Positions 1 through 6,575 of a stretch of 12,339 nucleotides of DNA are shown here, in pieces (positions within the stretch are counted from its first letter, which is position 1; the number at the start of each line of letters is the position of its first letter). The position numbers and the translations under genes were made by a program. Location of the stretch: positions 1 to 12,339 of the forward strand of contig DATESZ010000214.1 of NCBI GenBank assembly GCA_035283845.1. The letters run 5' to 3'. The stretch is from DATESZ01 sp035283845. GTDB taxonomy: Bacteria > Desulfobacterota > Syntrophia > Syntrophales > JACQWR01. The notes below the pieces were generated by a model that worked only from the letters and a program-made list of their open reading frames with translations, had not been told where the DNA came from and ran no database searches.

Positions 1-137
1 GGTTGGAATTCAAATACGGAGACCATTGGCGGCCCGAGATAGGGGCGCTGGTATTTACCGGCGATAAGAACGAGCTTCCCTTTGGAGAGTTTAACAATAA
101 TGATGAGATCTACTTTCGCTTAAAGTATCAGTTCTAA
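1..137 (+). CDS. C-terminal end of an outer-membrane beta-barrel protein (partial)
   Basis: The reading frame is open from the left edge (first full codon at 3) to a TAA at 135-137 and gives 44 residues. The tail has alternating polar and hydrophobic residues and ends in Tyr-Gln-Phe. A terminal aromatic residue is the usual signal for beta-barrel insertion by the BAM machinery. DUF1329 genes such as the next one are often preceded by a DUF1302 outer-membrane protein, so this may be a DUF1302 member; that is inference from context. The role would be a pore or scaffold in the outer membrane. Too little is left to name the family firmly. Confidence 0.6.
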   Translation, partial: LEFKYGDHWRPEIGALVFTGDKNELPFGEFNNNDEIYFRLKYQF

Positions 138-252
138 AAAAACAGTAACTGCTCAGGTGTTTAGGCTGAAGACCTAAGGCTGAAAGTCTTCTTAACAGTC
201 TTCCATCTTCAGTGTCTATCTGCCTTTAGCATTAAAATTAAGGAGGAAGAAG
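138..252 (+). other. Spacer between barrel gene and DUF1329 gene with short imperfect repeats
   Basis: This stretch contains two imperfect copies of a 14-base unit starting AGGCTGAA (163-176 and 177-190). It also has small possible hairpins: TTAGG at 161-165 with CCTAA at 173-177, or CTGAAGA at 166-172 with TCTTCAG at 206-212. None is followed by a T-run, so a terminator is not supported. A role in mRNA processing between the two genes is possible but weakly supported. Confidence 0.25.
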
Positions 253-1536
253 ATGGTTAGATTAAAAGGAGCGCATTTTTTAACAGCCTTTCTGATGGGG
301 GTTTTATTTCCGGCTTTTCTGGGGGCGGCGGAACTTCCTACATATCAGAAGTATGAGGGCCCCATTAAACCGGGGTTAGTAATTACGAAGGAAAATTTTG
401 ACACCTATCTGCCGGAGTTGCAAAAACTCCTTCCCACCTCCAAGCTCAAATGGTATGGCATGGGGGTGAAGGAAGGGCTGGTAACCATGCCCATTGTGAA
501 AACCACCTCTCCCCGGGCCATCAGCAAGGGTCAGTTGGAGGCTACCAAGAAGCATGCAGGCACCGCCCGGGTAGGAGCTGACAATCAGTTGTATGACTGG
601 ACAGCCGGGATGCCCTTCCCTGAACCAAAAAATGCTTTGGAGATAGCCTGGAATCTTTATCCCCTTATCGCCCGTCACGACACCGCCGATGATCTTCTAT
701 TCTTCAGCAAATTTCTGCTGTTTAAGAATACCAAGTATGAGAAACAATTTACCTGGGATCTATTTAACCGCAAGTGCCGGGGAAGAACGGATTTCGCCCC
801 TTTAGGGAATCTGCCGGATTTTACGGAAAGAGGCATCGCTTTGAGGGAATCTCTCATTATCTATGAACCTAACGAAGTTAGGGGATTCATCCAATTAAAG
901 GTCAGATACTGGGCAATAGATAAGGCAGATGAATGTTACGCCTACATCCCTGCGATCCGGAGGGTGCGCCGTCTTACCGGATCTGACCTTACCGATCCCC
1001 TGCTGGGAAGCGACACTATACCGGATGATTTTGAGGTGTGGAGGCAGAAGCTTGATTCCAAAATGAAGTTCAGGGTCCTGGAACGCCGGGATTTCCTGGT
1101 TCCCAGAATCTACGTAGGAATAGAAAATAAGCCTGCCTATGACTATAAAAAGCATGGTTCTTGCTTCCAGGTAGACTGGGAAATAAGGCCCCAATGGGTG
1201 CTGGAAATTATGATCAACGATCCGGATTATGCATATTCTAAACGGGTAATTTATGCAGATGCCACTCCCTTGGATCAGGGGGGATACACCATGCTTTATT
1301 GGGGGGAACAATATGACCAGAAAGGCCGGATGTGGAGAGCTAATGGCAATTCGGCCCCGGCTGATAGCAAAGAAGGATTCATGAACCTCTTTAACTGGAT
1401 GTACATGAACTACCAGACGGACCATTATACAGTAATGGATGGTTATCCGGCCTATGTGAAAGGTTTCGATAAAGCCTTTCCGCTGAAGGAAGAGGAGGCC
1501 TTCAGTATCAAGGGCTTGTTGAAGAGGGCGCAATAG
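253..1536 (+). CDS. DUF1329 family secreted protein
   Basis: The protein has 427 residues. The N-terminus is a signal peptide: Arg and Lys near the start, a hydrophobic stretch at about residues 9-24, and a likely cleavage site at Gly-Ala-Ala-Glu near residue 25. The mature protein should be periplasmic or outer-membrane associated. Length and the opening of the mature part (Pro-Gly, then Ile-Thr-Lys-Glu-Asn-Phe, then an early Gly-Met-Gly) fit DUF1329. Members resemble the LolA/LolB lipoprotein-sorting fold and are commonly encoded beside DUF1302 barrels and RND-type exporters; the exact function is not known. The start is supported by AGGAGG at 241-246. The barrel gene end lies 115 bp upstream on the same strand, which suggests one transcription unit. 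The protein may serve in handling a hydrophobic substrate across the envelope, but the sequence does not show this. Confidence 0.8.
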   Translation: MVRLKGAHFLTAFLMGVLFPAFLGAAELPTYQKYEGPIKPGLVITKENFDTYLPELQKLLPTSKLKWYGMGVKEGLVTMPIVKTTSPRAISKGQLEATKKHAGTARVGADNQLYDWTAGMPFPEPKNALEIAWNLYPLIARHDTADDLLFFSKFLLFKNTKYEKQFTWDLFNRKCRGRTDFAPLGNLPDFTERGIALRESLIIYEPNEVRGFIQLKVRYWAIDKADECYAYIPAIRRVRRLTGSDLTDPLLGSDTIPDDFEVWRQKLDSKMKFRVLERRDFLVPRIYVGIENKPAYDYKKHGSCFQVDWEIRPQWVLEIMINDPDYAYSKRVIYADATPLDQGGYTMLYWGEQYDQKGRMWRANGNSAPADSKEGFMNLFNWMYMNYQTDHYTVMDGYPAYVKGFDKAFPLKEEEAFSIKGLLKRAQ

Positions 1537-1575
1537 ATAGTAGACATAAGTAGTGTAGTGTCCGGTTAATTTAGG

Positions 1576-1598
1576 CTCTCACGTGGAAACGTGAAGAG
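1576..1598 (+). other. Small hairpin after the DUF1329 gene
   Basis: CACGT (1580-1584) pairs with ACGTG (1589-1593) around a GGAA loop of the GNRA type. The stem extends by one A-T pair and then three pairs past a bulged A. It lies 40 bp after the DUF1329 stop. It has no T-run, so it could stabilise the mRNA 3' end or be part of the insertion-sequence terminus; a true terminator is doubtful. Confidence 0.3.
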
Positions 1599-1656
1599 AA
1601 CGAATAGCGGGCGCCAATCGTTTCACGCTGAAAGTTTTTTTTCATAGAACTGACGT

Positions 1657-1860
1657 TCAAAAGACAAAGGGCGACAGGAAGCCAAATCTCTCCTGTCGCC
1701 TCTTGTGATTATAAAAGATTTCAATATATTCCGTAATCTCCCTTATAGCTTGTCGCCTGGTTTCATAACATCGGTGATAAATAGGTTCGTTTTTAAGTAT
1801 GCCCCAGAGGCTTTCCACGGGGACATACTTAAAGCAATTCCCTAAGGAGGTGATATTCAG
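1657..1860 (-). pseudogene. IS3-family transposase OrfB, C-terminal fragment
   Basis: Reading the minus strand from 1860 to a TGA at 1657-1659 gives 67 residues with the signature end of IS3-family integrase-core transposases. In order it shows Gly-Asn-Cys, then Pro-Val-Glu-Ser-Leu-Trp-Gly-Ile-Leu-Lys-Asn-Glu, His-Arg-x-Tyr-Glu-Thr-Arg, EITEYIEIFYN, and finally Arg-Arg-x5-Gly-Phe-Leu-Ser-Pro. The Glu of the Glu-Ser pair is normally the last residue of the DDE catalytic triad. Upstream in this frame a stop comes within a few codons, so the N-terminal four fifths of the protein, including both Asp residues, are absent. The usual Asp-Asn after Gly-Asn-Cys is replaced by Lys-Tyr, another sign of decay. 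It cannot be an active transposase. Confidence 0.8.
1670..1704. terminator. Ten-base-pair stem-loop, terminator-like
   Basis: GGCGACAGGA (1670-1679) is perfectly complementary to TCCTGTCGCC (1691-1700) across an 11-base loop. On the plus strand TCTTGTGATT follows the stem. On the minus strand CCTTTGTCTTTT follows, which is closer to a Rho-independent terminator. It lies within the transposase remnant and codes for part of it, so it may be incidental. It could still end transcription from the barrel/DUF1329 unit. Confidence 0.35.
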
Positions 1861-1914
1861 GGGATTTCAAGAGGAATGGTAGGTTTTTAAATTTAGAAGA
1901 GAATGGAGGATGAT

Positions 1915-4191
1915 ATGGAGAAATACTCGGTAATAGGTAAAAGCCTTCCCAGGTTGGATGCGGTCGTCAAGGCTACGGGAGAGGCGAAGTTCACTGCAGA
2001 TATGGCGCTGCCAAGGATGCTTTATGGAAAGATCCTAAGAAGCCCCTATTCCCATGCCAGAATTCTCAATATCGATACAAGTAAGGCAAAGAGGCTTTTG
2101 GGGGTTAAGGCAGTGATAACGGGAAAGGATACCCTGGGGATCAAGTATGGGACCATAGATTCCCCCCAGTATCCAGCAGACAAGAACCCCCTTGCCATGG
2201 ACAAGGTGCGCTATATCGGGGATGAGGTGGCGGCAGTAGCTGCCGTAGATGAGGATACAGCAGAGGAGGCATTAGATTTAATAGAGGTAGAATATGAGGA
2301 GCTGCCTGCGGTCTTTGATCCAGAGGAGGCCATGAAACCTGATGCTCCAAAAATCCATGAAAGGGGCAATATTGGCACCCGTATTGCGTGGGATTTCGGC
2401 GATGTTGAAAAAGGGTTTAAGGAAGCCTATTTCATTAAGGAGGATAAATTTGAAACCGGACCGGTAAGCCACTGTACCTTAGAACCTCATGTGGTTCTGG
2501 CAAGCTTTGATTTATCAGGGAAATTGACCGTTTGGGCTTCAACCGCAGCTCCTTATATGGATCGACGACAGCTTGCCACATCCATGGCTATCCCGGAAAG
2601 TAAAATAAGGGTGATACCCCCCTGTGTAGGGGGTAGTTTTGGCGGAAAGGCGTGGCGCTGTGAACCCCATTTTCAGGCAGCCTTACTTTCCAGAAGGACA
2701 GGATGTCCGGTAAAGATAACCTATACCCGTGAAGAGGCCTTTGCCTGTACCTGGCAGAGACATCCTATGAGAATTTACCTAAAGACCGGCGTGAAAAAAG
2801 ACGGCACCCTTATAGCCACTCAGTGCAAAAACATTGCCGACGGAGGAGCCTACCTTGCAACTGGACCTATTGTCATGTATCTTGCTGGCGCCTTTTTGGT
2901 TACGGTGTACAGGCTTGCCAATGTAAGTTACGAGGGGTATCGGATGTACACCAACAAACCAATCCGCGGCGCCCAGCGGGGTCATGGGGCAGTTCAGCCC
3001 CGTTTTGCCTTTGATTCTCAACTTGATATGATAGCCGAGGAGCTGGGGATGGACCCGATGGAGATAAGATTGAAGAATGCGGTAAGAAGCGGTGATGTTA
3101 CCCCAAACAGGTTTAAGATAAAGGGATGCGGACTCACCGAAACCATCGAGAAGTCCTGTGAGATGGCCGGATGGAAGGAGAAGAGGGGAAAGATGTCCGG
3201 CAATCGCGGTATCGGGATGTGTTGCGGTACCTTTATCTCCGGCATGTTGGTCCCCCCTCACACCTCCTCAGGGGCCTTCGTCAAGGTCCACGAAGACGGA
3301 GGAGTTACCTTGCTTGCGGGAATACCGGAAATCGGGCAAGGCTCGGATACCATAGCGTCCCAGATTGTGGCTGATGAGTTAGGCATCGCCTTGGAGGACG
3401 TCCAGGTGATCTCAGGGGATACCGAGATCACCCCGCCCCATGCCGGGAGCTATTCCAGCAGGGGCACCCAGGTGGCATCAAAGGCTGTAAAGGCAGCCGC
3501 TTCAGATGCCAAGCGCCAGCTTTTTGAAGTGGCCGCACAGGCGCTTGAGGCCAATCCAGAGGATTTGGAGGCAAGGGATAGAAGGATTTATGTCAAAGGG
3601 AACCCTGAGAAGGGGATGTCTTTCAAGGATGCAGTCCTGGCAAGCTACATGAGCAAAGAAGGGAATCCAATCCTTGGGAGGGGCTTTTACAGGCCGGATA
3701 TAGACCTGGTAGACTTTGAGACCGGGGAAGGCAACCTATCCCCCGATTATAGTTTTGGCACCCAGATTGCCGAGGTTGAGGTGGATAAAGAGACGGGTAA
3801 GATTAAATTGCTCCGGATGACCGTAGGCCATGATGTCGGCTTGGCTATAAACCCCATGGCCGTAGAAGGTCAGACCGAGGGTTCAATATCCATGGGTCAG
3901 GGACAGGTCCTTACTGAAAATGTAATCGTGGAAGAAGGCCGTGTTTTCAATCCCTCTTTCCTGACCTATGGCCTTCCCACCTCTATGGAGACGGCGGATA
4001 TAAAATCGATTATAGTCGAATCAGAGAATCCGGATGATCCTTTTGCCCCAAAGGAGGCGGGAGAAGGTATGCAGGTGCCCACCCCGGCTGCCATAGCCAA
4101 TGCAGTTTATGATGCCATAGGAGTAAGGATAAAGGAGCTTCCCATAACGCCGGAGAAGATTTTAAGGGCCTTAGAAGAGAAGGAAGTATGA
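1915..4191 (+). CDS. Xanthine dehydrogenase family, molybdopterin-binding (large) subunit A
   Basis: This is the catalytic subunit of a molybdenum hydroxylase, 758 residues from the chosen start and normal for separate large subunits. The N-terminal hammerhead domain (about residues 15-130) has Gly-Lys-Ile-Leu-Arg-Ser-Pro and Tyr-Ile-Gly-Asp-Glu-Val-Ala. The cofactor region carries GGSFGGK (239-245), Gln-Arg-Gly-His-Gly (about 354-358), Glu-Ile-Gly-Gln-Gly (472-476), Tyr-Ser-Ser-Arg-Gly-Thr, and Lys-Glu-Ala-Gly-Glu-Gly. The Glu at 717 in the last motif is the expected catalytic base. Oddity: the STQxP motif reads Ser-Thr-Ala-Ala-Pro, so the Gln that contacts the apical Mo oxygen is Ala. ATG at 1915 is preferred over the in-frame ATG at 1903 because GGAGGA (1905-1910) precedes it and the paralogue downstream starts at the same residue; the 4-base spacing is short. 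The next gene starts one base after the stop. The substrate is unknown; an aromatic or heterocyclic compound is plausible. Confidence 0.9.
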   Translation: MEKYSVIGKSLPRLDAVVKATGEAKFTADMALPRMLYGKILRSPYSHARILNIDTSKAKRLLGVKAVITGKDTLGIKYGTIDSPQYPADKNPLAMDKVRYIGDEVAAVAAVDEDTAEEALDLIEVEYEELPAVFDPEEAMKPDAPKIHERGNIGTRIAWDFGDVEKGFKEAYFIKEDKFETGPVSHCTLEPHVVLASFDLSGKLTVWASTAAPYMDRRQLATSMAIPESKIRVIPPCVGGSFGGKAWRCEPHFQAALLSRRTGCPVKITYTREEAFACTWQRHPMRIYLKTGVKKDGTLIATQCKNIADGGAYLATGPIVMYLAGAFLVTVYRLANVSYEGYRMYTNKPIRGAQRGHGAVQPRFAFDSQLDMIAEELGMDPMEIRLKNAVRSGDVTPNRFKIKGCGLTETIEKSCEMAGWKEKRGKMSGNRGIGMCCGTFISGMLVPPHTSSGAFVKVHEDGGVTLLAGIPEIGQGSDTIASQIVADELGIALEDVQVISGDTEITPPHAGSYSSRGTQVASKAVKAAASDAKRQLFEVAAQALEANPEDLEARDRRIYVKGNPEKGMSFKDAVLASYMSKEGNPILGRGFYRPDIDLVDFETGEGNLSPDYSFGTQIAEVEVDKETGKIKLLRMTVGHDVGLAINPMAVEGQTEGSISMGQGQVLTENVIVEEGRVFNPSFLTYGLPTSMETADIKSIIVESENPDDPFAPKEAGEGMQVPTPAAIANAVYDAIGVRIKELPITPEKILRALEEKEV

Positions 4192-4192
4192 T

Positions 4193-6478
4193 ATGGAAAA
4201 ATACTCAGTAATAGGTAAAAGCCTTCCCAGGGTGGATGCGGTAGTGAAGGTTACGGGGGATGCCAAATATACCGCTGATATGATGCTGCCTGGCATGTTG
4301 TATGGAAAGATATTGAGGAGTCCTCACCCTCATGCCAAGATCCTAAACATCGACGTAAGCAAGGCTAAAAGGCTGCCTGGCGTGAGGGCGGTGATAACCG
4401 GGAACGATACGCCGGGAAAAACGTTTGGCAGGTATCAAGATGATCCGCTAAGGCAACAGTTTGTGGATCAGTATGCCTTGGCCATAGATAAGGTCCGGTA
4501 TATAGGCGATGAAGTGGCGGCGGTGGCGGCCATCGATGAGGACACGGCTGAGGAGGCCTTGGACCTCATCGATGTGGAATATGAGGAACTTCCGGCGGTA
4601 TTTGATCCGGAGGAGGCCATGAAGCCGGGGGCGCCCAGGATCCACGATCACGCCGAGCATAACGTCGGCCTGATACTGCCGCGGCACTTCGGCGATGTGG
4701 AAAAGGGTTTCAAGGAATCCGATCACATATTCGAGGACAGGTTTGTGACTCAAGGTGTAACCCATTGCGCTTTAGAGCCCCATGCGGTTTTAGCCAGCTT
4801 TGACCCAGCGGGCAAACTGACGGTCTGGTCCTCAAACCAGAATCCCTTTCCTGACAGGGCGCAACTGGCCAGGGCTTTGGATATGCCGGAAGGCAGGGTC
4901 AGGATAATTAAGCCCCATGTTGGTGGAGGTTTCGGGGGAAAGGTGGAATTGCTTTCCCACGATGTCTGTTCCTCTCTCCTTTCGATGAAAACTGGAAGAC
5001 CCGTTATGATAGTTCTTACCAGGGAAGAGGTATTCAACGCTACCCGACAAAGGCATCCCATGATCATAAAGCTAAAGACGGGCGTTAAAAGCGATGGTAC
5101 ATTGATGGCTAAGGAATGCACGATTATATCCGATACCGGCGCATATTATGCCTTGGGACCAAACGTCATGGCTGTCACTGGCTATGTGTTCATGTTGATA
5201 TACAGGGTGCCCAACGTAAGATATGAAGCAAATCTTGTTTTTACAAATAAGCAGGTTTGTGGAGCACAAAGGGGATATGGAAATCCCCAGATTCGCTTTG
5301 CCGATGACTCACAGATGGATATGATAGCTGAAGCCCTGGCGATAGATCCAGTGGAATTGAGGCTTAAAAACGCCGCTCAACCCGGGGATATAACCTCCAT
5401 GGGGGCTAGGATAACGAGTTGTGGTTTTACGGAATGTCTCCAAAAGGTCATGGAAAGGACAGGCTGGAGGGATAAGAGGGGTAAACTTCCGGGCAATCAG
5501 GGCATAGGTATGGCGGGTCAGGGAATGGTTTCCGGAGCTAAGACCTATGATAGACCCTTTAGCTCCGGGGCGCTTGTGGAGCTTCAAGAAGATGGTACGA
5601 TCATCCTGTTCACGGGAGGAGCGGATATTGGACAGGGGTTAAACACGGTATTGTCCCAGATTACAGCCGAGGTGTTAGGAGTAGGCATTGAGGATATCAG
5701 GATAGTGGCGGCTGATACGGAAATAACCCCGTGGGATCAAGGTACCTCTTCCAGTAGGGCTACCATGTTTGCAGGGAACGCGGTGAAACTTGCTGCATCC
5801 GATGCCAGACGGCAGCTCTTCGAGGCAGTCGCCGAGAGATTGGAGGCAAACCCTGAAGATCTGGAGGCCAGGGATCGGAAAATCTTCGTAAAAGGAAGCC
5901 CGGAAAAGGGGATTTCCTTTTCCGATGCGGTCTTGGCTATCCGTTTAAATAAAAAGCAGCCCCTTTTGGGTCGAGGCTATTATGATCCAGATGTAGAGAG
6001 GCCAAGTCCGACGGGTAAGGGAAACGTATCGCCTTCTTATAGTTTTGGTGCTGATGTCGCCGAGGTGGAGGTAGACACCGAGACGGGTCGAGTGAAGGTA
6101 TCCAAGATAACGGGCGCTCACGATTGTGGCTTTGCCTTAAATCCCATGGCCGTGGATGGACAAGTCGAAGGGGCGACACATATGGGGGTTGGATATGTGC
6201 TAACGGAAGGATTCTTTCGGGAGGAAGGTCAGACACTAAACTCGTCGTTTTTAGGTCATAAGATGCTAACGGCGTTAGACATGCCGGAGGTAGAATCTAT
6301 GATAGTGGAACCCATCGATCCCCAGGGTCCCTTCGGAGCTAAGGAAGTTGGCGAAGGGACGTCTGTAGCTACGGCTCCAGCCATAGCCAATGCAATTTAT
6401 GATGCTATTGGCGTTAGGATCAAAGATCTTCCCATAACGCCGGAGAAGATTTTAAAGGCATTGGAAGAGAAAGATTGA
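4193..6478 (+). CDS. Xanthine dehydrogenase family, molybdopterin-binding (large) subunit B
   Basis: The protein has 761 residues and is a tandem paralogue of subunit A. It shows all the expected cofactor motifs: Ser-Asn-Gln-Asn-Pro with Gln216 in place, GGGFGGK (244-250), Gln-Arg-Gly-Tyr-Gly (about 359-363), Asp-Ile-Gly-Gln-Gly (478-482), and Lys-Glu-Val-Gly-Glu-Gly with the presumed catalytic Glu721. The first 150 residues and the last 230 are very close to subunit A, while the middle, which forms much of the Mo site and substrate funnel, is clearly more different. The ATG is one base after the stop of subunit A, with AGGAAG at 4181-4186, so the two are probably translationally coupled. No [2Fe-2S] or FAD subunit gene lies with the pair; partners may come from the convergent operon. 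It may be a second isoenzyme with a different substrate, or may pair with A. It is more canonical at the active site than A. Confidence 0.9.
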   Translation: MEKYSVIGKSLPRVDAVVKVTGDAKYTADMMLPGMLYGKILRSPHPHAKILNIDVSKAKRLPGVRAVITGNDTPGKTFGRYQDDPLRQQFVDQYALAIDKVRYIGDEVAAVAAIDEDTAEEALDLIDVEYEELPAVFDPEEAMKPGAPRIHDHAEHNVGLILPRHFGDVEKGFKESDHIFEDRFVTQGVTHCALEPHAVLASFDPAGKLTVWSSNQNPFPDRAQLARALDMPEGRVRIIKPHVGGGFGGKVELLSHDVCSSLLSMKTGRPVMIVLTREEVFNATRQRHPMIIKLKTGVKSDGTLMAKECTIISDTGAYYALGPNVMAVTGYVFMLIYRVPNVRYEANLVFTNKQVCGAQRGYGNPQIRFADDSQMDMIAEALAIDPVELRLKNAAQPGDITSMGARITSCGFTECLQKVMERTGWRDKRGKLPGNQGIGMAGQGMVSGAKTYDRPFSSGALVELQEDGTIILFTGGADIGQGLNTVLSQITAEVLGVGIEDIRIVAADTEITPWDQGTSSSRATMFAGNAVKLAASDARRQLFEAVAERLEANPEDLEARDRKIFVKGSPEKGISFSDAVLAIRLNKKQPLLGRGYYDPDVERPSPTGKGNVSPSYSFGADVAEVEVDTETGRVKVSKITGAHDCGFALNPMAVDGQVEGATHMGVGYVLTEGFFREEGQTLNSSFLGHKMLTALDMPEVESMIVEPIDPQGPFGAKEVGEGTSVATAPAIANAIYDAIGVRIKDLPITPEKILKALEEKD

Positions 6479-6575
6479 TAAGAGTGCTGGTAAAAAGATC
6501 GCTCCAGCGGGGATGGAAGCTGATAAAATCAGGGCTATTTGTAGATGGTGGCATGACCCTGAGCATCCCGCAACA
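6479..6575. other. Short intergenic region between convergent genes
   Basis: These 97 bases separate the ends of subunit B and the FAD subunit gene. Two weak inverted repeats are present: GCTGG at 6486-6490 with CCAGC at 6504-6508, and GGGATG at 6510-6515 with CATCCC at 6564-6569. Neither has a T-run, so no clear bidirectional terminator is seen. Confidence 0.3.

Larger units (their letters stand above)
1554..1860 (-). mobile_element. Remnant of an IS3-family insertion sequence (3' end)
   Basis: The minus strand at 1657-1860 encodes the last part of an IS3-family OrfB integrase (see the pseudogene entry). Beyond its stop, the sequence runs to a TGTAGTGTCCGGTTAA block at 1554-1569. That block begins TG, like the terminal inverted repeats of many IS3 elements, and is my guess for the outer end of the element. 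The other end and the 5' part are missing, and no matching inverted repeat is found within the window. The piece separates the DUF1329 gene from the molybdenum hydroxylase genes, so it may mark an old insertion junction. Most of the 378-bp gap between these genes is this remnant. The exact boundaries are uncertain. Confidence 0.6.

Noticed and set aside
1843..1854. TAAGGAGGTGAT, a perfect complement to the 16S rRNA 3' end
   Set aside because: No start codon lies at a usable distance, and on the minus strand the bases are part of the transposase remnant. It is probably chance.
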